A DNA stretch of 33,125 bases from Pseudomonadota bacterium (GCA_029287615.1 JARFQV010000180.1:1-33125), one strand, 5' to 3'. Positions 23,965-33,079 are shown, counted from the stretch's first letter. Notes: generated by a model not told the origin, from the letters alone. Made by a program: numbers and translations.

Positions 23965-25713
23965 TCAGAGTCGGTAACTGCTCTCTATATCTTCCCGTAC
24001 AAGAATACCATAGACCCGTTCGATGCCGGGCACGGTCTGGCGGACGACATACAGGGCCTCTGCCTCGGAATCATCGAGTTTTGCCAGGGCTTCCTGCAGA
24101 GAGGCCTGAAAATCGATGGGTGTCACCTGCTGCCGCTTTGCCGGGATATCCGCGAGGTCGATGCTGTCGGAGTCCGTTTCGGCATCTTGCAGGAATCTTG
24201 CCAGGTCGGCTGCCTGCATCAGGTGTCTGGCGCCGGAGGGTTCCTGAATGAGTATCCACCGGGGCTTGTCGATCAGACTTTCCCTCGCCTCGGTGATTCC
24301 CGCGATCTGTGGCAGGGTTGTAAACCTCCTCTCCATGGCGCTCGCCACCCCGATCCTGCGCAGGGCCTGCATGACCGGGTCATTCCGGTAATCGAGGCCA
24401 CGTACCCGCATCAGTTCCAGGTAAACGGATTCCTTGCCGAATACCTCCCTGCTGACCAGACCCGCGGTAATCAGGGCCAGCATCCCGGGCAGGATGATGT
24501 TCGGGTTGGCGGTCATTTCAAGCATCGCGGTTAGCGCGGCCAGTGGTGCCTGCAGGGTCGCCCCCATCATGGTGCCCATGCCGATCAGGGCATAAAAGGA
24601 AGGGGAAGCCACTTCACCCGGCATCCAGTTGGCGGCAATCAGCCCCATCGCGCCACCGGTCGCCGCGCCGATGAAAAAGGTGGGTCCGATCAGTCCTCCC
24701 GGCAGGCCGAGCCCAAGGCAGGCGGCAGTGGCACAGAGCTTGACTGTGGCAATGGTGATTAGTGAAACCAGCCCGATCTGACCGAGCAGCGCCTTGTCCA
24801 CCGTGTCGTAGCCGATACCCATGATCTCCGGAACGAATAGTCCGCACACCCCGACGATGGCACCACCCAGGGTAAGCCTTGTCCATATCGGCCAGTCCGG
24901 CAACGCCGGAGTGATCTTTTGTAACAGATGGGTGAAGAGGGCTGCCATGACCCCGAGTACCAGCCCCATCAACACCACGTAGGGAAGTTCCAGCAGGGAG
25001 CCGAGTTGCAGATTGGGTATGTAGAATACGGGGGCATGACCGAAAACGGCGCGGGTCACCGTGGTGGCGCTGACCGCAGCCAGTATGACGGGTGCGAAGC
25101 CAGCCAGTGTGTATTCCATCATCACGACCTCCATGGCAAAGATGACGCCGGCCAGCGGTGTGTTGAATGATGCGGCGATCGCCGCGGCGACACCACAGGC
25201 GACGAGGGTGCGAATGCTGTTATTCGGAAGCCGCAGCCACTTCCCCAGCTGGCTGCCACTGGTAGCTCCGAGATGTACACTGGGTCCCTCGCGACCAACG
25301 GAATGACCGCTGATGATACTGAGCGCCGCGCCGAAGAACTGGGCGACCCCGTTGCGCCAGGGCAGCCGCGCCTGGTGATAGGCCATGCGCTCCATGACAT
25401 GCACCACACCTACCTGGCGAATTTCGGTTGACAGGAAATGCCATATCAGACCGATCATCAGACCTCCGCCCGTTGGCAGCAAGAACCGGTACAGTGGAGA
25501 GAGTCCTTCGTAATTCTCCACCATATTGCCAGGAAGGATGGATGCCTGGTTGGACTCGATCAGGAGACGAAAGGCGACGATGACTGCTCCGGACAGACAG
25601 CCGGCCAGCAGTGCCAGCAGGGACAGTAGCGGCAGGGAATCCATATCGGCAAGCCGCATGCCGAGTCTGTCCAGAGCCTGATTCCAGCGCTTTTTGAGTT
25701 CTTTTGTGTTCAT
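23965..25713 (-). CDS. clcA: CLC-family chloride channel/transporter with CBS-like tail
   Basis: Predicted inner-membrane chloride protein of about 582 residues. The ATG at 25713 (MNTKELKKRW) is preferred over the upstream ATG at 25770, whose extra residues look non-coding. CLC marks: GHSVGREGPSVHLGATSGSQLG with gating Glu142, NTPLAGVIFAMEVVMMEY, and LGLGLPGGLIGPTFFIGAATGG. The internal proton-path Glu of E. coli ClcA (Glu203) aligns with Val196, and the GSGIP selectivity segment reads VGVVHV. Both differ from classic Cl-/H+ exchangers and resemble channel-like members. After about residue 440 a soluble region carries CBS-like stretches (FQASLQEALAKLDDSEAEALYVV, VYGILVREDIES). It heads the minus-strand run towards DUF4126. 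The symbol follows family habit, not proven orthology. Confidence 0.85.
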   Translation of the reverse strand: MNTKELKKRWNQALDRLGMRLADMDSLPLLSLLALLAGCLSGAVIVAFRLLIESNQASILPGNMVENYEGLSPLYRFLLPTGGGLMIGLIWHFLSTEIRQVGVVHVMERMAYHQARLPWRNGVAQFFGAALSIISGHSVGREGPSVHLGATSGSQLGKWLRLPNNSIRTLVACGVAAAIAASFNTPLAGVIFAMEVVMMEYTLAGFAPVILAAVSATTVTRAVFGHAPVFYIPNLQLGSLLELPYVVLMGLVLGVMAALFTHLLQKITPALPDWPIWTRLTLGGAIVGVCGLFVPEIMGIGYDTVDKALLGQIGLVSLITIATVKLCATAACLGLGLPGGLIGPTFFIGAATGGAMGLIAANWMPGEVASPSFYALIGMGTMMGATLQAPLAALTAMLEMTANPNIILPGMLALITAGLVSREVFGKESVYLELMRVRGLDYRNDPVMQALRRIGVASAMERRFTTLPQIAGITEARESLIDKPRWILIQEPSGARHLMQAADLARFLQDAETDSDSIDLADIPAKRQQVTPIDFQASLQEALAKLDDSEAEALYVVRQTVPGIERVYGILVREDIESSYRL

Positions 25714-25946
25714 TACCTGTTTCTGCCGGTTCGGGCAAACCGGAGGCGGCGAAAATATTATCAGTGGCAATGGTAATGGTCTGCGCTATCAATTCAAAAT
25801 CCTGATTCTGTGTGCTTGCCAGGCTTCATGATCTATCATCGGCATCGCGTGAGAGGGCGGATCGTGCTGCGGGTTTTTGGCACTATCGCCGGCGGATGCT
25901 ACCTTGATAAACTCTTGCACAGTGATACAGCAATCGGGATAGCACA

Positions 25947-26978
25947 ATGATCAGGGCAGGAATTGTTGGCGGTACGGGTTATACCGGTGTGGAGTTGTTG
26001 CGCCTGCTGGCAGGGCATCCGGACACCGAATTATCGGTCATTACCTCGCGATCCGAGGCGGGAAGGCCGGTGGCCGATATGTTTCCCAATCTGCGTGGCC
26101 ACGTGGATCTGGAATTTACCCAACCGGAAGGGGGGCAGTTGGCGGGGTGTGACCTTGTATTCTTCGCTACACCCAACGGCACCGCAATGACGCTCGCGCC
26201 CGGGCTCCTGGAACAGGGGGTCAGGGTGATTGATCTTGCGGCCGATTTCCGGCTCTGCTCGGCAGCGGAATGGGAGCAATGGTATGGCATGCCGCATGCT
26301 TGTCCGGACCTGCTGGAGGAAGCCGTTTACGGTCTGCCGGAGGTGAGTCGCGATGCGATACGCGATGCGCGCCTCGTGGCCAATCCCGGTTGCTATCCTA
26401 CTGCTGTGCAGCTGGGTTTTCTGCCATTGATCGAGCGGGGACTGGTGGACGCGAGCCGGTTGATTGCAGATGCCAAGTCCGGTGTCAGTGGTGCCGGGCG
26501 TGGCGCCAGTATCGGTACCTTGCTCAGTGAGGCCAGCGAAAGCCTCAAGGCCTACGGGGTGCCGGGGCATCGCCATCAACCGGAGATCCGCCAGGGGCTT
26601 GAGGCTGCGGCGGGAAATCCGGTTGGGCTGACCTTCGTGCCGCATCTTACGCCGATGATTCGGGGTATTCACGCCACGCTCTATGCCCGGCTGAAGGACA
26701 GTGACCAGGATCTACAGGCTATTTATGAGCTGCGTTACCGGGATGAACCCTTTGTGGATGTCATGCCCGCGGGTTCGCATCCCGAAACACGTAGTGTCCG
26801 GGGCGCCAATCACTGCAGGATTGCATTACATCGCCCGCAGGGCGGTGATGAGGTCGTCGTGCTTTCGGTCATCGACAACCTGGTCAAGGGCGCGGCAGGC
26901 CAGGCGGTACAGAACATGAATATCATGTTCGGGATCGCAGAAGATGCGGGCCTGGAAGGCATCGCGTTGATACCGTGA
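25947..26978 (+). CDS. argC: N-acetyl-gamma-glutamyl-phosphate reductase
   Basis: Predicted cytoplasmic NADPH-dependent enzyme of arginine synthesis, reducing N-acetylglutamyl phosphate to the semialdehyde. The 343 residues start with the dinucleotide-binding [20 protein letters not shown]; catalytic Cys149 lies in [29 protein letters not shown] and HRHQPEI carry the substrate-binding and catalytic His region; the end [19 protein letters not shown] is highly conserved in ArgC. Length is standard. It opens the plus-strand block argC, DUF6776, bactofilin, erpA known from Pseudomonas. It is divergent from clcA across 233 bases, where no clear promoter hexamers stood out. Confidence 0.95.
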   Translation: MIRAGIVGGTGYTGVELLRLLAGHPDTELSVITSRSEAGRPVADMFPNLRGHVDLEFTQPEGGQLAGCDLVFFATPNGTAMTLAPGLLEQGVRVIDLAADFRLCSAAEWEQWYGMPHACPDLLEEAVYGLPEVSRDAIRDARLVANPGCYPTAVQLGFLPLIERGLVDASRLIADAKSGVSGAGRGASIGTLLSEASESLKAYGVPGHRHQPEIRQGLEAAAGNPVGLTFVPHLTPMIRGIHATLYARLKDSDQDLQAIYELRYRDEPFVDVMPAGSHPETRSVRGANHCRIALHRPQGGDEVVVLSVIDNLVKGAAGQAVQNMNIMFGIAEDAGLEGIALIP

Positions 26979-27075
26979 TAGGATTTTTCGGGGTAAATGA
27001 ATCCGGTGAGGTCTGGCAAAGAGCCGCTTCTGCGGCAACCCGAAACGCTATCACGATAAACGGTGTCGGGAAATA

Positions 27076-27753
27076 ATGTCGCGTTACTGGTTGTGGCAAC
27101 TGCTGGCCGTGATGTTTATGGGGCTGGCAGGGTATGGTGCATGGAGAATCTACGATCTGGGAAAGTTGCACGGGGCCGTGGAACTGGAAGCCCTCAGGCG
27201 TGAACATGCTGATCTGCTCCGGCACGCGAACGATTTGGAAAAAAGCAAAAGGGAGTTGCGCAGGCGTTATATCATGCTGGAGCGAAGCGGTCAGATTGAC
27301 CAGCAGGCAAACCTTGAGATCCGGCAGGGGTATGGCAGCCTGCAGGAGGAGTTGCAGTCGGTTCGGGAAGAACTGGAATTTTACCGTGGTATTGTATCAC
27401 CCGGTGATGTACCTCCCGGGCTGCGTATCCACCGCTTCGAACTATCGCCACTGCAGGAAGGGGGGGGGCTGAGCTACGAACTCATATTGATCCAGGTCAA
27501 GAAAAATGATCGTCCGATCAGTGGCACCATTACTATGGCGATCAATGGCCTGCAGGATGGAAAACCCGCGAAGCTCGACCTCGCAGACGTAACGGATCCA
27601 CAAACCGGGCAACTGAAATTCAAATTTCGCTATTTTCAGAAGATCAGGGGGCAGTTACAGCTCCCGCCGGATTTCAGGCCACTTCAGGTAGAACTGGCCG
27701 TGGATCCGGTGGGGAAAAACAACCGGCAGGAGATTAACCGAACATTTGAGTGA
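27076..27753 (+). CDS. DUF6776-type membrane-anchored coiled-coil protein
   Basis: Predicted single-pass inner-membrane protein of 225 residues. An N-terminal helix (LWQLLAVMFMGLAGYGAWRIYDLG, about 6-29) is followed by a long coiled coil (about 32-105, HADLLRHANDLEKSKRELRRRYIMLERSGQIDQQ then LQEELQSVREELEFYRGIV) and a compact C-terminal domain (LRIHRFELSPLQEGGGLSYELILIQVKKNDRPISGTI). This arrangement and its place between argC and bactofilin match the DUF6776 family of gammaproteobacteria, of unknown function; pairing with bactofilin hints at envelope or cell-shape work. It ends 13 bases before the MITE-like element, which separates it from bactofilin. Confidence 0.85.
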   Translation: MSRYWLWQLLAVMFMGLAGYGAWRIYDLGKLHGAVELEALRREHADLLRHANDLEKSKRELRRRYIMLERSGQIDQQANLEIRQGYGSLQEELQSVREELEFYRGIVSPGDVPPGLRIHRFELSPLQEGGGLSYELILIQVKKNDRPISGTITMAINGLQDGKPAKLDLADVTDPQTGQLKFKFRYFQKIRGQLQLPPDFRPLQVELAVDPVGKNNRQEINRTFE

Positions 27754-27766
27754 CGAGTCTGTAGTA

Positions 27767-28053
27767 GGGCCTGTTAACACTACGCAAATCGCCGCGTTGC
27801 CGCCTGCAATCAGGCCAGGCACCAACAGTAGGCGCTTTAGGCGAGGCGCGAGGAGAGAAGTTTAGTCATGCTAAATGAGCGACGAGTAACGCCGCATGGC
27901 CTGATTGCAGGCGCAACCCGAAGGGACGGGGCCATTTTTCCGCAATTCTGCGTTAGCACTCGCTTGTGTAGCACAACTACACGGCACTCGCGCTGCCTTG
28001 TCTTGCGAAAAAATGACCACCGTCGCGACGATTTGCGTAGTGTTAACAGGCCC
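27767..28053. mobile_element. 287-bp MITE-like element with 25-bp perfect terminal inverted repeats
   Basis: The ends are exact inverted copies: GGGCCTGTTAACACTACGC... (27767-27791) and its reverse complement (28029-28053), 25 of 25 bases. Each end is flanked by TA (27765-27766 and 28054-28055), as expected for the TA target duplication of IS630/Tc1/mariner-type transposition. Inside is a second inverted pair, GCCTGCAATCAGGCCA (27802-27817) and TGGCCTGATTGCAGGC (27897-27912), and small hairpins (TTTAG-N5-CTAAA near 27871; GTGTAG-N5-CTACAC near 27970). No credible ORF is present; the 62-residue track ORF across it is not protein-like. It splits the otherwise conserved DUF6776-bactofilin gene pair and stops directly before the AGGAG of bactofilin. 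The parent transposase is not in the window. Confidence 0.85.
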
Positions 28054-28067
28054 TAAGGAGAGGTAGC

Positions 28068-28496
28068 ATGTTTGGACGCAAAAGGCACAGAAATGTGAAG
28101 GTAGACACCATCATCGGGGGCAACACGCGCCTGAAGGGCGATGTGAGCTTCAGTGGTGGCCTGCATGTCGACGGGATCATCCAGGGCGATGTGATTGCCC
28201 GGGAGGACCCCTCTGCGTTGACCCTCAGTCAATGCGGCAGGATCGAGGGTAATATACGCGTGGAACGGGTGACCCTGAACGGGACCGTCATCGGAGATGT
28301 TACGGCCACTGAATGCATCCAGTTGATGGCGCATGCCCGGGTTACCGGTAATGTGCACTACAGACTGCTGGAGATGGCAATGGGTGCGGAGGTGAACGGG
28401 ATCATACTGCATCAGGATCAGGGTGAACGGCAAGAAGACGAACAGACAGCACAACTGGCAGGGGTGCAGCCGGTTATGGCGGTGGATAATTCTTGA
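28068..28496 (+). CDS. Bactofilin (DUF583 cytoskeletal protein)
   Basis: Predicted polymerising beta-helix cytoskeletal protein of 142 residues. After a short basic N terminus ([26 protein letters not shown]) comes the repeated beta-solenoid pattern: [80 protein letters not shown], with the hydrophobic/Gly rhythm of bactofilins. The tail is polar and unordered. AGGAG lies seven bases before the ATG, directly beside the TA flank of the MITE-like element. Family members scaffold peptidoglycan enzymes and shape cells; an M23 peptidase gene is about 2 kb downstream, though on the other strand. Confidence 0.92.
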   Translation: MFGRKRHRNVKVDTIIGGNTRLKGDVSFSGGLHVDGIIQGDVIAREDPSALTLSQCGRIEGNIRVERVTLNGTVIGDVTATECIQLMAHARVTGNVHYRLLEMAMGAEVNGIILHQDQGERQEDEQTAQLAGVQPVMAVDNS

Positions 28497-28554
28497 TGAA
28501 AATACTCAGGTACTTCATAATGTCATACAACAGTACCATGTGGAGACCGGATAC

Positions 28555-28914
28555 ATGACGCAATCAGCAACCAGCGCGCCTGACAAGGCCGCACTGACAT
28601 TTACCGACGCCGCTGCCAGCAAGGTCAAGCGGTTGATTGAAGAGGAAAACAACCCGGCGCTGATGTTGCGGGTTTTTATCTCGGGTGGCGGTTGTTCGGG
28701 TTTTCAATATGGATTTACCTTTGATGAGACCGTAAAGGAAGGCGATACCGTGGTGGAGAATGACGGGGTTACCCTGCTGGTGGATCCCATGAGCTACCAG
28801 TACCTGATCGGCGCCGAGGTGGATTTTACGGATGACCTGGAAGGGGCCCAGTTTGTGATTCGTAACCCGAACGCCACGACGACCTGCGGCTGCGGATCAT
28901 CCTTCTCAGTCTAG
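28555..28914 (+). CDS. erpA: Iron-sulfur cluster insertion protein ErpA
   Basis: Predicted cytoplasmic A-type carrier delivering Fe-S clusters to target enzymes. The ATG at 28555 with GGAG nine bases upstream gives 119 residues, the normal length; the track extends upstream without support. [91 protein letters not shown] gives the canonical ligands Cys47, Cys111 and Cys113 (CGCG). This contrasts with the variant carrier at 20109, so the window encodes two different A-type proteins. The gene follows bactofilin by 58 bases as in Pseudomonas. Confidence 0.95.
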   Translation: MTQSATSAPDKAALTFTDAAASKVKRLIEEENNPALMLRVFISGGGCSGFQYGFTFDETVKEGDTVVENDGVTLLVDPMSYQYLIGAEVDFTDDLEGAQFVIRNPNATTTCGCGSSFSV

Positions 28915-29121
28915 ATTACTTGCAAATCCGGGCGGGGACGGCCTGGCGTACCCCCTTTGTCCAGGATCAAGTCTTTTCCGGCTGTTATCACCATGATTTG
29001 TTATCCTACCTGATCCTGTTCAACGAAGGTCTGGGGTGGTCTGTACAGGAACAGATCGCCTTTTCGTCAGTTATGCAGGAATAGTTGGACTGACAGACCG
29101 CCATATCACCGAGGACATAGC

Positions 29122-30279
29122 ATGAGCGAATATTTGCCGGGCCTGGAAGGCGTTCCAGCCACCAAGTCGAATATATCCTACCTTGACGGGAAGAAAGGGA
29201 TACTCACTTATCGCGGTTACCGGATCGTGGATCTGGCTGAACACAGCAGTTTTGAGGAGACCAGCCTGCTGCTGCTGGATGGTGATCTACCCCGGCAGGA
29301 TCAGCTTCAGGAGTTCGATCGGCAGTTACGCAATAACCGGGTGGTGAAGTACAACATCCGCGAGATTATGAAGTGCCTCCCGGCCACCGGTCACCCGATG
29401 GAGATGCTGCAGACATCGGTGGCCAGTCTGGGTATGTTCTATGCAGGAGACGAATGTCTGACCGGTAGTGACCGGTGTGAGGACCTGCACTACATCCATA
29501 ACATGTCGATCAAGATCATTGCCCGTATGGCAACGCTGGTGGCCATGTGGCAACACATACGCAATGGCTATGAGCCCTTTGCACCGCGCAAGGACCTGAA
29601 TTATGCCGGTAATCTCCTGTACATGTTCACCGGCGTGGAGCCTGATCCGTTCGAGGCCAGGATTATTGATGCCTGTCTGATCCTGCACGCAGAGCACACC
29701 ATCAATGCCTCCACCTTTGCTGCGCTGGTCGCCGGATCGACGCTTGCCAGTCCATATCTGGTCGTGGCCGCCGCGATCGGGACGCTCGCCGGGCCCCTGC
29801 ATGGCGGAGCCAATCAGCGGGTGGTCGAGATGCTGAGGGAGATCGGTTCGCCTGATAAGGTGCAGGCATGGCTGGATAAAAAGCTCGCCAACAAGGAGAT
29901 CATCTGGGGTATGGGGCATCGCGAATACAAGGTCAAGGATCCCCGCGCCATTATCCTGCAGAAGATGATGCAACAACTCATGGATCATCGGGGCGGGAAG
30001 ATCAGCAGGGAATTCGAAACGGCACTGGCGCTGGAGGCGGCCTGTGAGGAACGGCTGGCCTCAAAGGGTGTATATGCCAACGTGGATTTCTATTCCGGGA
30101 TCCTGTATTCGGAACTGGGGATAAAGGAGGACCAGTTTACCTCGATATTCGCAGTCGCCCGCAGTGCAGGATGGCTGGCTCACTGGCGTGAACAGCTCAA
30201 GGACAACCGTATCTTCCGGCCGACCCAGGTCTATACCGGCTATGCTCCCCGGGACTATACACCCATCGATCGGCGCTAG
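29122..30279 (+). CDS. gltA: Citrate synthase
   Basis: Predicted TCA-cycle enzyme condensing oxaloacetate and acetyl-CoA. The 385-residue length is that of the shorter citrate synthase forms. Catalytic candidates are in place: His192 in ILHAEHTINAS, His227 in GPLHGGANQRVVEML, His266 in WGMGHREYKVKDPRA and Asp322 in YANVDFYSGILY. Two motif changes are visible: HGGANQ where HGGANE is usual, and GHREYK where GHRVYK is usual. Methylcitrate synthase is a relative, but no propionate genes are near. GAGGAC precedes the ATG. In the Pseudomonas version of this block anmK lies here, between erpA and the M23 peptidase. The TAG stop shares the palindrome CTAG with the convergent M23 gene. Confidence 0.92.
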   Translation: MSEYLPGLEGVPATKSNISYLDGKKGILTYRGYRIVDLAEHSSFEETSLLLLDGDLPRQDQLQEFDRQLRNNRVVKYNIREIMKCLPATGHPMEMLQTSVASLGMFYAGDECLTGSDRCEDLHYIHNMSIKIIARMATLVAMWQHIRNGYEPFAPRKDLNYAGNLLYMFTGVEPDPFEARIIDACLILHAEHTINASTFAALVAGSTLASPYLVVAAAIGTLAGPLHGGANQRVVEMLREIGSPDKVQAWLDKKLANKEIIWGMGHREYKVKDPRAIILQKMMQQLMDHRGGKISREFETALALEAACEERLASKGVYANVDFYSGILYSELGIKEDQFTSIFAVARSAGWLAHWREQLKDNRIFRPTQVYTGYAPRDYTPIDRR

Positions 30280-31694
30280 TTCCGGTTCGCGGCAACCTGT
30301 GTCTCGCGAAGCGTTTCAAGACGGGCAAACAGGTTGTCCGCTGTTTCCCTGAAGTCCTGGTAGTAGGCCTTGTCGAGTGGGGGGCTGCCGGGTAACTTGA
30401 CGGTGAGCGGGTTACGGTGTGTACCGTTGACGCGCAATTCGTAATGCAGGTGGGGGCCCGTAGCGAGTCCGGTGCTGCCCACATAACCGATGACCTGCCC
30501 CTGCTTGATACGGCCGCCGTTACGCTGTCCCTTGGCATATCCAGAGAGGTGGGCATAGAGGGTACTGTATTTGGATCCGTGCTGGATGACGACAGTCTTG
30601 CCGTATCCGCCTTTTTTGCCCCGGAAGGTAATCTTGCCATCACTGGTGGCCTTTACGGGAGTGCCTCTCGATGCGGCGTAATCGACGCCCTTGTGGGCGC
30701 GGATCTTGTTCAGGACCGGATGTTTGCGGCCCAGGCTGAAGCCGGAGCTGATGCGAGTGAAGGCAACCGGGGAGCGTAGAAAGGCCTTGCGCATACTGCT
30801 GCCATCCAGTGCGTAGTAATCGGTTTTCCCGCTGTCATCCGTGTAACGGATTGCCTGATGGGCCTTTCCCTGGCTGACGAATTCGGCGGCCAGGATCGTG
30901 CCCTTGTTGAGCCTTTTCCCGTCCAGCCATGATTCTTCATAAAGCAGCGTGAACCGGTCGCCCTCGCGTATATCGAGGGCAAAATCTATATCCCAGCCGA
31001 ATATGTTCGCCAGCTCCATGGTGAGGGAATCGGGTATACCTTCCTTGCGGGCGGCCAGAAACAGTGAGCTGGTGATTACGCCGCTGGCGTGCTGGATTCG
31101 CTTATCCGGTGTCCGATGGGTTGTGATGGCTTCGAAGCCGTCTCCGTTGCGTCGTACCGTAAGAGAATTGAGGGGATCGATCTGGTAGACGAGTGCAAGC
31201 AGGCCATCTTCTGGATTGCTGCGGATACTCAGGGTTTCGCCCGGATGAATCTTCTTGAGGGTATGCGTTGATCCACCGAGTGCAAGCACTTCATGCAGTT
31301 GTCTGGCACTCAGGCCCACCCGGGAAAAGATCACCGCAAGACTGTCTCCGCTTTTCACGGTTACGGTTTGCCAGTCTTCCTCGGGATCGGGTTCCGGCTG
31401 TATGGATTGTGCCTTGATTCCCTCCGGAGGTATTGCGGTATCTCTCTCTGGAAGGGCAAGCTGCCGGGTAATCTCGGCACCGATGCCCTGGTCCCCGGCC
31501 GGCGTGGATTTGTTGATAGTCTGGGCCTGGCGTGTGGCTTCTGCCTGAAACGGCATGATCAGCACAACAATCGCAACGAAACTGGCGGCGAGAGATACCA
31601 GCAGCCAGTGTATCGGCTGGATTCGGCCCAGCCTGGATCCTGGCCGGCCCAGCCGGGACTTGTAGTCAGTGTTTATCAGGGGTTGATAATTCAC
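30276..31694 (-). CDS. mepM: M23-family murein endopeptidase (MepM-like)
   Basis: Predicted inner-membrane-anchored, zinc-dependent peptidoglycan DD-endopeptidase that cuts cross-links during wall growth. Of 472 residues: cytoplasmic tail, membrane helix (about 29-48, HWLLVSLAASFVAIVVLIMPF), an OapA/LysM-like region (about 108-157, VTVKSGDSLAVIFSRVGLSARQLHEVL, HPGETLSIRSN), a middle domain, and the M23 catalytic domain with HKGVDYAA (His334, Asp338) and GPHLHYELRVNG (His415, His417). The layout matches E. coli MepM/YebA; strict orthology is unproven. The start is GTG with GAGA upstream. It is divergent from tyrS over 188 bases, as in Pseudomonas, and overlaps gltA tail-to-tail by four bases. 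Confidence 0.92.
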   Translation of the reverse strand: MNYQPLINTDYKSRLGRPGSRLGRIQPIHWLLVSLAASFVAIVVLIMPFQAEATRQAQTINKSTPAGDQGIGAEITRQLALPERDTAIPPEGIKAQSIQPEPDPEEDWQTVTVKSGDSLAVIFSRVGLSARQLHEVLALGGSTHTLKKIHPGETLSIRSNPEDGLLALVYQIDPLNSLTVRRNGDGFEAITTHRTPDKRIQHASGVITSSLFLAARKEGIPDSLTMELANIFGWDIDFALDIREGDRFTLLYEESWLDGKRLNKGTILAAEFVSQGKAHQAIRYTDDSGKTDYYALDGSSMRKAFLRSPVAFTRISSGFSLGRKHPVLNKIRAHKGVDYAASRGTPVKATSDGKITFRGKKGGYGKTVVIQHGSKYSTLYAHLSGYAKGQRNGGRIKQGQVIGYVGSTGLATGPHLHYELRVNGTHRNPLTVKLPGSPPLDKAYYQDFRETADNLFARLETLRETQVAANRN

Positions 31695-31839
31695 GGGTAT
31701 ATCTCAGGGATGTTTGCGTAAAATAATGGGAAATTCGTGTCTGGTCAATATTTTCCGGGTTGTCGGGATGTGATCTTCCCGCCTTTCCGGCACGGTTTTG
31801 CGGTTTTCTGGCGATATCCCGGAATTCTACAATGAGTAT

Positions 31840-31857
31840 GATAATCTGTTGATTATC
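31840..31857 (+). repeat. Inverted repeat in the tyrS leader
   Basis: GATAATC and GATTATC form a perfect 7-bp inverted repeat with a TGTT loop, 25 bases before the tyrS ATG and just after a TACAAT hexamer (31828-31833) that could be a -10. It could be an operator or an mRNA hairpin. A second GATTATC overlaps at 31858-31864 as a near tandem copy. Confidence 0.4.
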
Positions 31858-31882
31858 GATTATCCGCTGGAGCGTTCTATAC

Positions 31883-33079
31883 ATGTCGGTTGCAGATGAA
31901 CTCAGGGAATTGAAGCGGGGCGCTGATGAAGTCCTGATTGAATCCGAGTTGGTGGAAAGACTGAAATTGGGGAGACCGCTTCGTGTAAAGGCCGGTTTCG
32001 ACCCCACCGCCCCGGATTTGCATCTTGGTCATACTGTGCTGCTCAATAAATTACGTCAGTTTCAGGATATCGGCCACGAGGCAATTTTCCTTATCGGCGA
32101 CTTTACCGGCATGATTGGCGACCCGACTGGAAAAAATGCGACAAGACAGCCCCTTACAAGGGATGACGTGATCGAGAACGCCCGCACCTATGAAGAGCAG
32201 ATCTACCGGATCCTGGAGCCGGAAAAGACACTGGTCATGTTCAATTCAAGCTGGATGAACCAGATGGATTCCGCGGGACTGGTCCAGCTGGCCGCGAAGC
32301 ATACCGTGGCACGGATGCTGGAGCGGGACGATTTCCAGAAGCGCTACGGCAGTGGTCAGCCGATCTCGATTCACGAGTTTCTGTATCCGTTGATTCAGGG
32401 TTACGATTCTGTCGCCCTGAAATCCGACGTGGAACTGGGCGGTACGGACCAGAAATTCAATCTCCTGGTCGGTCGGGAACTGCAGAAGCATTATGGCCAG
32501 AAGCAGCAGGTTGTACTGACAATGCCCCTCCTGGAAGGGCTGGACGGTGTGCAGAAGATGTCCAAGTCACTGGGTAACTACATCGGAATCACCGAGTCGG
32601 CTGACGAGATGTTTGGCAAGGTGATGTCGGTTTCCGATGAGCTGATGTGGCGCTGGTTCGAGCTGCTGAGCTTCCGGCCCATGGCGGAAATCGGCAGGTG
32701 GCGGAAGGAAGTGTCCGAGGGGGCGAACCCCCGCGATGTCAAGTTCCGTCTGGCCGGCGAAATTGTCGAGCGTTTCCATGACAGGGCCAGTGCAGAAAAG
32801 GCGCTGGAGAATTTTGTGGCTCGTTTTCAGAAGGGAGCCATTCCCGATGAAATGCCGGAAGTGATACTGACGGCCGTTGATGGCGGGATCGGAATCGCCC
32901 ATGCCCTGAAAGGCGCCAGTCTCACGGGCAGTACCTCGGAGGCCTTTCGCATGATCAAGCAGGGTGCGGTTCGGGTTGACGGGCAGCGGGTAGAGGACCG
33001 GGACCTGCAATTGTCAGCGGGTATGACCCATGTGGTCCAGGTAGGCAAGAGACGTTATGCCCGCGTTACCATCTCCTGA
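31883..33079 (+). CDS. tyrS: Tyrosyl-tRNA synthetase
   Basis: Predicted cytoplasmic class I aminoacyl-tRNA synthetase charging tRNA-Tyr. The 398 residues contain the HIGH-type motif HLGHT (47-51, in [21 protein letters not shown]), the [15 protein letters not shown] loop, the tyrosine-pocket region [35 protein letters not shown] (225-229), and a C-terminal S4 RNA-binding domain (about 335-398, [22 protein letters not shown]). The KMSKS form and overall pattern suggest the TyrZ-like type rather than E. coli TyrS. It closes the block shared with Pseudomonas. The 46 bases beyond its stop are AT-rich and the window ends there. Confidence 0.95.
   Translation: MSVADELRELKRGADEVLIESELVERLKLGRPLRVKAGFDPTAPDLHLGHTVLLNKLRQFQDIGHEAIFLIGDFTGMIGDPTGKNATRQPLTRDDVIENARTYEEQIYRILEPEKTLVMFNSSWMNQMDSAGLVQLAAKHTVARMLERDDFQKRYGSGQPISIHEFLYPLIQGYDSVALKSDVELGGTDQKFNLLVGRELQKHYGQKQQVVLTMPLLEGLDGVQKMSKSLGNYIGITESADEMFGKVMSVSDELMWRWFELLSFRPMAEIGRWRKEVSEGANPRDVKFRLAGEIVERFHDRASAEKALENFVARFQKGAIPDEMPEVILTAVDGGIGIAHALKGASLTGSTSEAFRMIKQGAVRVDGQRVEDRDLQLSAGMTHVVQVGKRRYARVTIS

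Noticed and set aside
26974-27055. CGTGATAG (26974-26981) and CTATCACG (27048-27055) inverted pair after argC
   Set aside because: Eight-base arms 66 bases apart, one overlapping the argC stop; likely chance. A small GCCGC-TTCT-GCGGC hairpin between them has no T-tail, so no terminator was called.
27868-28056. 62-residue ORF in the MITE-like element
   Set aside because: Spans internal and terminal inverted repeats, has no protein-like pattern, and is too short for a transposase.
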